Shown piece after piece: positions 47,178-59,085 of a DNA stretch of 64,000 nucleotides (position 1 is its first letter; each line of letters begins with the position of its first letter). The notes under the pieces were generated by a model. The model saw nothing but the letters and a program-made list of their open reading frames with translations. It did not search any database and was not told where the DNA came from. Both the position numbers and the translations under genes were made by a program. This DNA is from Prinia subflava. Taxonomy: Eukaryota > Chordata > Aves > Passeriformes > Cisticolidae. The stretch covers positions 63,995,322-64,059,321 of the forward strand of contig NC_086250.1 in the NCBI RefSeq assembly GCF_021018805.1. The letters are read 5' to 3'.

Positions 47178-50058
47178 AAATTATTCCACTGTCACTGCTG
47201 TCATCCTCATCTACACTGTTTTGGAACTTGATTTTGGGATCCACTGGATCAACTGAATTGCAGGCAAAAGCCTCAGATATGGTGAAGGTAGTCCAGGGTT
47301 AGTTACAGCAGGGTGAATAGAGCTAAGCTATAAAATGGAGCACTCCACACTATTCTGTTATTTTTAAATGGCTATTAAACTATTTAAAAAAAGGAGTTCT
47401 CTAGTAACAGGATATCCATTTACATGAGACAAGTTCTTCTGGAAGCAATAAAGGTACCTATCTGCACAGTGCCCAGGGTAGGTTTTCATTCAGAACAGGC
47501 CTATTTTCTATTTAAGGCATTTCACTCAACTAGAGATTCTAAAAGATCAAATATCACACTATAGGTTCCCCTTCGTGCTTTGCAAAGGAGGCCTTACATG
47601 CAAGCTGCTTTAAAGCACAGTTTTACTCATGTCATCTGCCAGAATAAAGCACAGTGGGCTCTTTGACCTTGGAAAAGCAAAGCACACAGGCAGGTTGATA
47701 GAAGCCCATGGGTAGCATCTAAAAGGCATAAAAATATTTATGTCTGTGTGCATAATTCCCCTCAAAGCGTTAATAGCTCAAAATCTTAGTTCAACACCTA
47801 CATTCCCCAAGAGATGTGGAAGAATTTGAAAGCTATTGTGTCTGACTTACAATTTTTCTCAGTGAAATTTTAGGCGGCTAAAAGCTCAGATATTATGTAG
47901 TCTGTTGAATTTCTCGCTGCTAATAAACAGAGACAGGGAAACAGATACACCAGTTTGCTCCACTCAGGTGCAAAGCTCTTCCCAACACCCCCAGAGAATT
48001 ATCATGCAGTGCTGGCATTGCTCAGCAATCACCTCAGCCTGGTGGGTGCACCTTGGGGAGGGCAGGAAGCTCTCCTGTGGTGCCTGATGTGCTCTCTCTG
48101 CAGGATGTTCTAGTAACAATTTACTTTCCTCTTGGCCACATTACCCTCACAGTTCTGGTCACACAGCAGGGCAGGTTCGAGGAAAGGAAACTTTATGAAC
48201 TGTACCAGAATCTGAGAGTTAAAGCAATGTCCAATACAAACAATCTGTCATCACTGTTCTTCCATGCTACTGACTCAGCTCCAGGCTTATGCAAAGTTGG
48301 ATACTATCACAAGTGGTCAGAAAATTTTTGGATGAATCAATGAGCAACACATTTTCCAAGCCATAAAATAGTCTACTAAAACCAAATCTGGGGTCAATAA
48401 TACTTCCTATTCCTAATCCTAAATGCTTAGATTTCAGCACAGTTACTTTCCTTGTGGATGGTTGAGACCATCCATTCACTGAAAATAAAGTGATTTTAAA
48501 GATTGACACTGTATGACTTGCTAGATTACAACTGGAAATAAATATAAATAATCAAAAAATTCAAGTGATTAATGACATAAACACCCTTCTCAGAAATGTC
48601 TTAGAAACACTGCCTAGTTTCAGAATCCCAAATCACAACATTTATTAACCAAAATGTGACTTAGTGAAGCTTTGGGGCCCCAAACACACAAAACTGTGAT
48701 ATCTTGCACATAGTTACAAATATATAACCTTTCCAGAACTCTCCGGATCTTCAAGCTCTACCTATCCCATCATTTCGTCTCATTCCATAATGAAATAATA
48801 ATGAAATCATTCTAAAAATCATAATGAAATTCCATTAAAATACTGGGAAACAGATGTTTAAAGGTGATTAGTCATCTTCTTATTGCAGATATATCTTCAC
48901 CAGCCTGATGGTAAGACCTTCAAGGTACCCATCCAACCTGTAGGCTAGGTGTCATTGCTGCCTGTAAATGTAAGATTCTCTCTCTGTGAGAATAGATATT
49001 CTCAGGCTAAAGAAAGACCAGAATCAGACTTTACACTTTTCAGACAAGTATTATACATGGAAGGACATGATGCAATAGATGAGTAACATCCCCTTCACCA
49101 CCACTACTATCTCCCATCTTCTTTGGAAGGCATTCAGTGTTGGCTCAGGCTGTGCTCCAACCACAAGCACCACAGAAGCTCCTCTCAGAGCCTGGAATTT
49201 GGCATCTCTTCCACTATGTCTGCATGGCAATGGCCTTTAAAGCAGATGTAGGGCTGTATCCTTCCCTGGTAGCTATGAGCCTAGATTTCACATCTGCCTT
49301 GATTTAAGGGGAATTTACTGAGCCCAGACGTTGATCCCAGGAACTAGGTTGATCCAGCAAAACAGAAGAGTCAAGCTTTGAACAAATGTATCTCTACTGT
49401 TTGCTTCTTTGGTTCTAGCACCCTCATGCCTCAATTTCAACAGAAAGGTGTGTATGCAAACTACAATGAGACCCCCAGTGGCTGGTGATTGGGATAGTTC
49501 TTCCTATTCCATGTCTATATATCCACTGTCCAGCCCAGGAACACACACACCTGGTGCTCATCTAGTGAATCCCACAATGTAGCCCCAGGTTCTCAAAGTT
49601 TCCCTGCCTGTTATTTCCTAAACTGGTATTCCCAAAAGATGTCAAAAGCAAATCCTACCATTATATGGAGTCTTTTCTCTTTTGTACAGGCTACAAACAA
49701 ACAGGACAGGAGAATGCTCCTAATTTCCAACCCACTTGAAATTAGGTATTACAATATCTTTTTAGACAGAGGGAACCCTCAGTGTCTGCAACTTCTCTTA
49801 GAGCTAATTAATTTTTGTGGATTAATTAATTCCTGAAGATCCCAGCACTTACATGACAAACTGACTGACTCGTATTATAATGTGCAGTAAAAGGACTCTC
49901 AAAATAGCTAACAGGAATAATACATGCTAACCACACATACCAAAACATTGTGCTGTTAGTCAGTGTTGAAGTATGTTAATTAACATTTCCATAGCGTGTG
50001 TATTACAATGCTTAAAGCATGTATTTTTTAATAATCAAGCCACAGAACGGAGGCTGAA

Positions 50059-50091
50059 GTCACAAGAGTCTGGGTCACAAGAAGAGTCTGG
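50059..50091 (+). repeat. Imperfect tandem duplication (15/18 bp)
   Basis: GTCACAAGAGTCTGG (50059-50073) is followed at once by GTCACAAGAAGAGTCTGG (50074-50091), the second copy carrying a three-base AGA insertion. Confidence 0.9.
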
Positions 50092-51350
50092 GTTAATGCC
50101 ACACAAGTTAAAATGGAAATTCTGAGCAAGATTTCATTTCCAACTCCACGTTTTATTTTGTTTATGAAATAACTAATTCAGTAGCTGAAAAAGTAATTGA
50201 AAGACACTCTTGGAAAGGAAGAGTGAATACCACTGAAATCCTATATTTCATATTTCCTTCTCAAAACAGCTGTCAGAAAGTAGCAGCACTAAGGACCCAT
50301 AAAAAAACCCAAACGAAAAAGTAATGGATGAAGTAGAAGATGCAGTTTTTACTTAGTATGTTACCTCCTCTCTTTGAAAAGGCATACAACTGAAATAGCA
50401 GCAGAAAAGTCTTTTTTAAAGAATTCAGTTATTAAGGCAGATGGTTAAAGCCTGGCTGGGCCTTGCAGTGTGTCTAACCAGCCCCTAAACTCTGTTCACT
50501 GTACAGTAACTCATGAGCAGTTGACAACTACAGCTAGGTGAGACAAATCACAAACGTGTTTATCATTTCCCCAAAGGAAACACTTATTACCAAGTTCAAA
50601 TACCCGTTCTACACAATATGGGATGCACACTTGAAAAATCTACTTAAGGAGTGATTTGCAGTATCCAGAGGAAAAAAAGGTTCAAAACCCCAAAAGGAAG
50701 ACAGGGTGATCTATTAAAAGGGAAGACTCCACCAAATAGTGTCTGGGATTCTGAACAAGGTTTCAAAAGGAAACGTCAGCTCCTGAGAATGTCCTATACT
50801 CAATCTGACAAAGAGAGAAATTATTAAATATTTTTTAAAAATAGAAGAAATACAGTTAGAATTTAGATTCAATCATTCTCCTGAAAGTCTCATTTTTCTT
50901 TCGTCTTCCCCCATATTCATTTTGTGAATAAAAGCTCCTAAGAGGTTATTGGAAAGAGAGACATTGTTCTCAATGTCTTTTGCAACAGACAGAGAAAATG
51001 TTATACCATTTAGGTTGGGCATATTTTCAGTCAAGCACTACAAAGAGAACTGGACTATTAGATGCGACAATGAAGGTGTTTTATAATATTTGTGTTATAT
51101 AATGTCTTGATTTCTGTAGATGGTTAGCAGCAATAGAGCTGCATTGGACAATGTGAAACCATCTCACAAAATAAGACAGTATGACAGGCCCAATCCATTC
51201 TGGTTTGATTTGCACAAGGGATGCATGTTGAGTATCTCTGCAGTGCAGCCATTCCCCATATCAAACTGATGAGGTCAAAGATGCTTACCAGTTACAGAAG
51301 GGGGGGGAAACCTTGTGTTGTTCAAGAATGTCTTCTTTACTTAATGACTA

Positions 51351-51366
51351 GTGTATTGCAATACAC
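51351..51366. other. Perfect 16-bp palindrome with C/EBP-type core
   Basis: GTGTATTGCAATACAC is an exact inverted repeat without spacer; its centre ATTGCAAT is the consensus core bound by C/EBP dimers. It lies in AT-rich DNA just downstream of a G-run. It could bind a dimeric factor or be chance. Confidence 0.6.
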
Positions 51367-52509
51367 CAATTAAACCAAACATGCAAAAGAAAGGAATTTT
51401 GGGGATTTATCTGTTTCTACATCTCAATGGCAGTCTGCCTACAGAAAACATGACAGAGTTCAGCATGTGGGGATAATCATGTAGTTAGGAAGCAATGTTT
51501 AATCTAGTTGAGGCTGGTAATCTCTGGATGTTGATGCACAGTGTCATGCACTACACTGCCTTGTAACATTTCCACATGGGTGATCTATTACTTTGCAGCA
51601 GTAGAATCTGCATTTGATTTCTTATTCTCTTATCTAGTCCTCAGGGATTCAGTAAATCCATCACAATTTTACAACTGCCATTCTCTTTGGCCTGTGACAC
51701 ATTCACAGTCAAGGATTAAAATCAGGCTTCTAAAGCATTGCTACTTGCAGCTTTCTGCCCTTCATTTCTGACAGAGATTGCCAGTGCCCCTGCAGGAAGT
51801 CTGAAACCCAGCAAAGCACCTCCTGAGCACCCCAAGCCTGTTTGTTAAGGTACATACATCCACTTTAATTATAGTGCTCAGCTAAGAACAGCAGCGTACA
51901 GAAGCTGACTGAATCATGACTCAGTTTTGGTCAGAGGTGGGGCCAACAGCTTGGGCTGGACCCATCTGAGCCATCTGATTTTACTCTGCTTCTCCATGTG
52001 AATGAATTCTTGGACTCCATCAATGTTTACAAGTTAGCAAATGGCAACCCTTCCAACAGCAATTGTTTCAGGACAACAGGGATACTTCAACTGTCTCACT
52101 CTTATTTTATTAAGAGCTTTACAGACCCTCAGTTTTCATTGATTATATTTTTTTGCCTTTTTTTTTTTTTTTTTAATTTTCACAGTCACAAATGAAACAG
52201 AAATGAAGGCTGCTGTGCATCCTTCTCTGAACCCCATGAAGACCTGTGTTAAGTCACTGTTTTCACTTTCTTCAGACAGTTAGGTGTAATTATATGAAAC
52301 TCAGAAGAATTATATAGCAAATAATACAGGCTCTTATTTGCATGTTTTTATTATTCAGAATGAACAATAAAATAGTTGTTAATTTTAAATGATAAACTTT
52401 TATTCTGAATATACTGTTTTTGCACAATAATTAACACAACAGTTCTAGGATTATAAATTTTTATAACATTATTGTACAAATTTTTACAAAAAATTATTTT
52501 TTTTTCCAG

Positions 52510-52754
52510 GCTTGTCAAGTTCCACAAAAAGTGTCAAGAGAACACAAGAAAAGGGAGAAAGACCTGCTTGCCTCGTAAGGGCAATCAAGCCTTTTTTTGC
52601 AGAAACGCACACTGAGCATTTCAATAAAAATATCCCAGAAAGCATGATCCAGACATTCCATACAACACAAGAAGAGAAGACAGCTTTGTCAGATCACAAT
52701 CGCAATTTCATGGCATCTGAACAAGACAGTATCCCTTTAGCCTCAGTGAAATAG
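52510..52754 (+). CDS. Weak candidate 3'-terminal coding exon (unrecognised)
   Basis: A good acceptor (nine T, then CCAG, ending at 52509) is immediately followed by a frame that stays open for 80 codons from 52512 and ends in TAG at 52752-52754. The product begins LSSSTKSVKRTQEKGE and ends SEQDSIPLASVK. It is hydrophilic, rich in charged residues, S and T, and free of repeat sequence, and it resembles a cytoplasmic tail rather than translated low-complexity DNA. Two bases (GC) precede the frame, so the codon would be split across the intron. The 3.7 kb that follow contain no obvious transposon and could be a long 3' UTR, with several AATAAA words. Against it: no family match, no upstream exon in the window, and frames of this length occur often by chance. 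Confidence 0.15.
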
Positions 52755-55700
52755 TTCTTCAAGATGATGTTTTTCTTTTAAACCATAAACAGGACAGATG
52801 CAAGTAGCTGGGAAGAGGGTGAGGCTAACTTTTCAAAAGTCTTCAATTGTTTTCAGACGCTTTGTTTTAATCTTTTTACAATAGTGTACAATGAGTATTA
52901 ACAATATTAACATTGTGGTATGAACAAAATAATAATAAATCTGGCCTTTGTTAAAGGCTTGGATTTCTGATGAAGTTAGGGTAAAATTTATCCTAAGAAA
53001 GGGGTTATTAAGATTTCACCTTAGGTTGACATTCCAAAAACACCCGAGTGCATTGCAGTGCCTTCTGGCATTAATATATTTCTCTATAACAATTGTGCTA
53101 GCATCTGAATTTTTGGATCAGTGGTACTGAGGTTGTGTTTTGGAATTAGATCACACTAAGCATGTTTTTATGTGTTAATGGGAAAAAAGGTCTTAACGTC
53201 TCTTCAGTGACAGCAAAAAGCTCTCAACCACAGCAAGTAACACTTGGGTTGCAAAGGTCACTTAAAGGGATACTTCCTATTTGAAACCAGTAAGGCCAGG
53301 TTTTAAGTTAATAAAAGGAATATTGTAGGAAAACTTACAAATGGCAGCAACACTGTTGTTTTTGTCAAGTTAAGCAGTAAAGCCTCAAGCATTAGAAACA
53401 TGAAAAAAATCATACTAAAGTCTTAAAGGTACAGGACCTAAAAATCTTGTCAATCAGACGTGCTATGTCATGTTAAAAACCTGTTACAAATATGGACCAC
53501 AGTCAGTGTTTTGGCAGTAATGCTGGTTGTGTAAAAGAAAAAACTAGAAAGAAACCTTTCATGTTAAGTCCTCAGATCATGTTTTGCACAGTACCATGCT
53601 GTAACAACTTTAATGGTGGTTACTTGTCAGATGAACAACACACTGCATGACTTCTGTGTGAACTGAGCCAGTCCCAACAGTTCCCTTTGTGCTGCTTAAA
53701 GGATTTGAGCAACCATTGACAGAGGCTTTTATCTGGCTTTAAAAAACACAACTTTTTACCATATATCATATTTAAGAATATCTTAATTTGAATTTTAGGA
53801 TCAAGCTTCTTTCAAAGACAAGAGAAGATGATGCACTGATGCACTGTGAGAGTAAGGATACTCTTCTGCGTGGGAGTTTGAATTTATTTGTGTGAGTTAT
53901 TTCTATCAGACTGGGATTCAGATTTTGAGTTAGCTAAAGTTCAGACGGCATTTTCAGTCTGTTTTGCATTTTGCAGCTATTGGAGTATTTAAAAAAAAAG
54001 TCTTGATGGGCACTTTGATATATTCTAATTTCAAGGTATTTAAAATACTACTTTCTAAAGTATTAATAAGATGGGTATCATGTTGTTTTAATGTTTCTAT
54101 AGAATGTTATAATGTTAGCTGAAAGGCTAAATGTTTATACAGAAACACATTTCTTCAGGTCATATAGAGGGCCGAGGGAGAGGAGTAAAGGACATTTCCC
54201 TGTGTGGATAACCCAGGAGGGATATGTGTCTGCATGGCATGGGCTTCTCCTTCCTTTTGCATTTGAGCACTCTAAGGGAAGTGGGATGAGAGCAAATGCC
54301 ACAGATATTTCCTGTGGCAGCATGAATTTGTGCCATCTTTCTTTCTTCCTACAAACTCTAATCAAATGCTTATTAAGAAACTCTGAATATGGCCTATGAG
54401 CCATATTTAAAACAGAGTGTTTTAAACAGTGCAACTTGTCCATGAAGGGTTTCTTTTGGGAAGCTAAATGAAAACTATAGAGAACTTAATATACTTATAT
54501 GAAATTAAAAGAGCACAACACAAACCAAGTAACCTCAGAGTAAAAGCATTGAGTGCAGTAATTATTGGCCTAATCCTAGAAAACTTGCTCCTCCCATAAA
54601 ATGTCAATTGACCACATTAAGGAAAAATACTGGATGCAGTCTTGGCATTAGAAACACTCAAACCAATTTTTCTACAGGCGGTAACTGGTGCTAGGGTGAA
54701 CAGAATTGCAGCACTATGGCTGGAAGGAAGAGCTCCAAGTTTATCTTCATCCTTATTATCAACATTAGCTCACCTTCCCTGAGGAGGACCTGAAGTCATC
54801 CAAAACAGTTAATTGTTCTTTTAACCCCATGACATTGTTAGGTTTATTTTTTCTTTAAATCTAGATTTTATAGATTTTATCACTGAACAAGAGGTCAGGA
54901 TTTATTTTTTTCACTCACTGTATTCCCAAACATGAGTAAATACATAGCTGGAGCCAAGGTACATGAAAAACAATGAACCAGCCATGAGTACAACTACAGT
55001 AGACATCTCATCGTTCAAGCTATGCCATGGCTTTGAGTAGCTTCTTCAGTTTTCATAGGATATTAACGCATGCCCAATCATTTTTTTAAGCTTTTGGCAT
55101 GATCAAAATTATATCAATCAATTGCCAGCATATACATACCAATGATTTGCATTTTTTTTATTTTTTAAAGAGCTAGTGTATTGTGCCATATTGATATTTG
55201 CATATTGCAGTTGTTAGCAGAACTGTACAATACCAGCAGAGTTGCACATTCATTGGTTTAGCTGTCTTGCAATACTGTTTAGTTCTGAAAACTAGAAAAA
55301 AAAAAGCGCAAATCATATTTTGCATCAACACTATGCTACACTGTAATATTGTAATTTACTGCACCAACCTGTATCACCAATGAGGTTGTATAAAAACAAC
55401 TTCTAGAGTTATTATTCACAATCAAGTATCAATGTGCATACATATAGATTCAAGGCTCCCCATTTGCTTATATTTTTTCTAATCGCAGCAACCAGGTCAT
55501 TTTGCTGTTAAATATGCTATTTTCAATAATAAATAGCAACAGCATAAGTTTTAATATTATGCGTGAGTTCATATGAAGGAAACAAGGGGGAACCTGATAT
55601 GAACCTTAGAGAACATATACTTCCAAAAATAAATGTGTTAAATCTGATTTTTATATTTTTAAAATATCTGTACACAGATTTTCTTGTGAGATCGCTATTC

Positions 55701-56570
55701 TGTAAAAAATCCACCTCAACCCTTTTGTTACAATAGCTATATTTACCCTATTTTATCAGCTTTTTCATTGCACAGTATATTCAGAGCTCTGTTTCATAAT
55801 ATAATTTAATATGATTTGATTGCAACACATTTCAATGTTCAATTTCTCACACAATACAAGAATCACTCTGTTATCTTTTCAATGAACTATACTCTACCAT
55901 CAAAGAAAACAAACTGAAAAACAATAACATAGCATCATCATCATGCAAAATACCCCTGGAAACCAACGTTCAAATATCACAAAGACATTTTTTATTCACA
56001 AGCATTTTTGTTTCAGCCTTCAAAGAATTTCTACTAGCTTTATATGTAACTGCATTGTGAAAAGGAGGTGAATATTATACTGAAATTAGCAGATTTTTTC
56101 TGACAGAAGATGACACCAAGTGTAAGATGAAAATCACGTTTTTAGTTACACTCTCCAGTACCTTTGTATTTTGAAAAACAGTAGTTTTCTCCCTTCCTTC
56201 CTTTCTACATACAGTATCAACCTACCAAAGCTTAGCTGGCTGTATGATTCACTTTGGAAGAATTAACCACTCATCATAAAGCATTCTAATCATGCTGAAC
56301 ATCTGGTGAAGACTGGCCAATATTTTCATTTTACTGAACTAGTTTGGACGAAACTGATGTTAAAAGCAGCCACCGTGGTGCTAGTAATGTATATTGGGGA
56401 GAACGTTTTCCTTTTCCTTTTTGGTTTTTAAACAACTGTTCATGTAAAAGAATATAAATCTTCGAGATATCCAAAGCTTAAAAGGAACGAAAACCATATA
56501 CATAAGCTGTTGTTAGGGGAGCCCTTTTACATGAAGTCATCAAGATTACAACAACGAACAAATGAGCAAA
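52755..56570. other. Unassigned AT-rich DNA, possibly 3' UTR or intergenic
   Basis: No recognised repeat or exon. AATAAA or AATAAT-type words occur near 52931, 55529 and 55632. The segment 55190-55390 is of mixed composition and non-repetitive and might be conserved. A duplicated GATGCACT word lies at 53830-53845. Strand of any transcript is unknown. Confidence 0.4.
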
Positions 56571-56577
56571 CAGAAGG

Positions 56578-56955
56578 TTGGGTTTCCCCGGCGGGGCACG
56601 CACAGAGACCTGTTTGGGTGGCGGGATGATGCAGCATTCACACGCGGGTGAGGATCCGGCGCCCCGGCACGCGCGGCGCCCCGGTGGTCTCACCACGCCG
56701 ACCACCAGACACCAGCACCGCTCTCCTGCTGCTGTCTCAGGAGCTGACCCTCTCGAAAATGAAACTGAGGCTATCGTTTTGGCCAGGCCTTGGTTAAGTT
56801 ACGCGGGTTTTGGTTTAGCAAGGTCATAACTGGCAGTGTCTGCTGCCAGGTAACAGCCAGAGCAGGACCAGCTGAGCCGCTGCCATGGGCCACAGGGACG
56901 GACTCAGAGCAGAGGCCCCGCCGCAGTCAGCCGAGTCCTCCTGTCGACAAGAAGA
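56578..56955. promoter_or_regulatory. Isolated CpG-dense patch (small CpG island)
   Basis: About 17 CpGs fall between 56585 and 56725, with a second, weaker group at 56870-56950, in a region otherwise nearly free of CpG. The word GGCGCCCCGG is directly repeated at 56658-56667 and 56675-56684, seven bases apart. Short CpG clusters of this sort in vertebrates mark promoters (including lncRNA promoters) or recent GC-rich insertions escaping methylation decay. Open frames on both strands here give no recognisable protein. Candidate transcription start; direction unknown. Confidence 0.55.
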
Positions 56956-58421
56956 GGAGACATCATTTAACACACTGACCACACTGAAGCTGCCTGAGAA
57001 GTAATCTACAGCTTAGTTTTCAACGTTTTAAACTATCATTGAGGCAACCTTTTTGGTCTTGTATATGTTATTTAGCTGAAATAACAGTCAAATAATTCCT
57101 GGAAGTTCCTCTCATTTTTGATACAAAGAGTGGTACTATTACTTTAATTATAAATTTGGCAGGATTAAATACTTTCGAGGTTTACAGCACACACTTATGA
57201 ACTACGTGGGATACTTACACCATCAATCAAGAAATGCTATGGAATATACCTGGGGGCCCCAGTAAACACCATCTATATTCCTTAAAATTACATTCATTTT
57301 AAGATTCTGAGTATCACATTATTGTGAGAAAAGATAGAAGAACAGATAATTTTGCAAGATTAGAAAACAAATACCACAATATGTATGTCATCAAATGATC
57401 ACACAATAAAATGAATATGGTCTGCAGGTGAAGATATGATCAAAGAGAATGAAAATCCTTTCTCTACCTCTGGTGCTCTATTCAAGTATAAGAAGGAAAA
57501 TTTCTATTGCACTACTTGCACATGCTTGATGCAGTTTGAAGCTCCCTCTGAGCTGCACTGCTCTGTCATGCACCAGTAACTATTCCTTATGCCACACATC
57601 AATCACACCACTTTTCCTCATTCCTCTCCACCATTAATTTCTGTCCTTTGGTCTCACTTTGCTTATAATGCTTAATACCTGGCACATGATGGACCCATTC
57701 ATTAGTCTGGCTGAAATACATTTGATACCTGTTATGGAGCCTTAGACCTTGTTTCTTAAGACTGATACAAACTCTGATTAGTACCTAAAACACCAGGAAA
57801 ATTTTCCCCTCACCACTTTGTGTGACAAGTCTGAGATTCAGGGGTGGCTCTGAAGGCTGAAAATATTTGGTCTTTCTCTTGTTTTCCCTGTATTGTGCAT
57901 CCATGGTATAAAAAGACACTTTCCATTTTCCAAAAGATTCTAAGCCTCCAAGGGCAAGAAAACCGTGTATGTGAGAAGAAATTTAGGTATATTAGCAACT
58001 GGGGAAACTTCTTGAAAAGGAACAATATGTGTAGGGAAGGAACAATAAATGACTCTGAACACTTACAGAGACTAGCTGCTGGCACAGAAATTAAAAAAAA
58101 AAAAAAAATATATATAACAGAAAGCAGGGAAAAGCTCCTAGTTCAGACCGACATGCCACTGAGGCATGTGCAATTAAAACTTAATATACCCCAGAAAAGG
58201 CTGGTCTGTGTGAGTGTGTACAAAAAGCACAATCAGGATAGGTAAGAAGGAGTTATTAACCTATCTTTAATTTATTAGCAAATTTCCCTAAGCAAATTTG
58301 CTTTCCTTAAGCAAAACTTCCCAGCTTTGTAAGAATAGCAGGGCAGGACATCAGGTTTACTCAAATGGGCAAGAACAAGAAAGTACATAAAAATGGCAGA
58401 TCAGATATAAACAGGAAATAA

Positions 58422-58437
58422 GGGGTGGGGGGGGGGG
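58422..58437 (+). repeat. G-run (G4-T-G11)
   Basis: Four G, one T, then eleven G. Homopolymer of this length is prone to sequencing and replication slippage and has potential for G-quadruplex pairing. Confidence 0.9.
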
Positions 58438-59002
58438 AATAAAGTATTTCCATAACCTCCCTGAAGATTGCACTGAAATGATAATAGACATTTTTGACTA
58501 AATCAAAAGCACAAAGCCAAATATGTTAGGGCAATTCCTTCATAACAGAAGTGTAAAGACAGAATGTGGAAATTACAGGGCACAGCAAAGGCCTTCAACG
58601 AGGTCTTTATACCAGCTTTAATGGGCGAGAATTTTAATGTTATTTATTCTGCACACAATGCATTCTTTAAAGCTGGTAGGTTTCCAAAACAGTTTGGAAA
58701 AAATATGGAAAATCAGATAAAGCAGACAAAGTAGACTCAGTACATTATCAGGATTTATAGCAGTCACTAAGAGTCTCCTTTAGAAGCGTGGATGTAAAAA
58801 ACCCCAAAATCCAATCCCAAGCCCAAAAATCCCCAAAAATCAGCATTCAATTATCTTAGAAAGAAACAAAAATTCATTTTTTCCTAATCCTAAAGCAAAT
58901 ACCTCATGCTGGCTGCCATTCTTTATTAACAGTAGCTTTTTACAGACATATCTCTGTCATGTGTTAGCTTTATAATTTAGCTGTATAGTTTTGGCTTAGG
59001 CT

Positions 59003-59085
59003 TTTGGTTTTGTTTGGTTTTTTGTTGTTGTTGCTGTTGCCGTTTCATTTGGTTTAGTTTTTTGTTTTGTTTCTTTTTGGTTGAT
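59003..59085 (+). repeat. T/G-rich tract with (TTG)n core
   Basis: Irregular TTTG and GGTTT units with a TTGTTGTTGTTGCTGTTG stretch at about 59021-59040. Low-complexity sequence. Confidence 0.8.

Larger units (their letters stand above)
46656..52500. other. Unassigned DNA, no gene recognised
   Basis: AT-rich with intermittent GC-average patches (47940-48180, 49050-49600). Local items: (CAAA)n at 47147-47177, an imperfect tandem duplication at 50059-50091, three copies of an ATAATGAAAT word at 48787-48831, G8 at 51301, a 16-bp palindrome at 51351-51366, T17 at 52158-52174, and a 10-bp inverted repeat at 52352-52411. An acceptor-like CTCTCTCTGCAG ending at 48103 precedes an 80-codon frame, but its product is not recognised. 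Confidence 0.5.

Noticed and set aside
48173..48181. GGTTCGAGG word resembling a tRNA T-loop
   Set aside because: No A-box or acceptor-stem pairing at the required distance upstream, and no T-run terminator.
48104..48343. Frame of 80 codons after an acceptor-like CTCTCTCTGCAG
   Set aside because: The product is not recognisable and neither an upstream exon nor donor partner was found. Acceptor-like sequences are frequent in this DNA.
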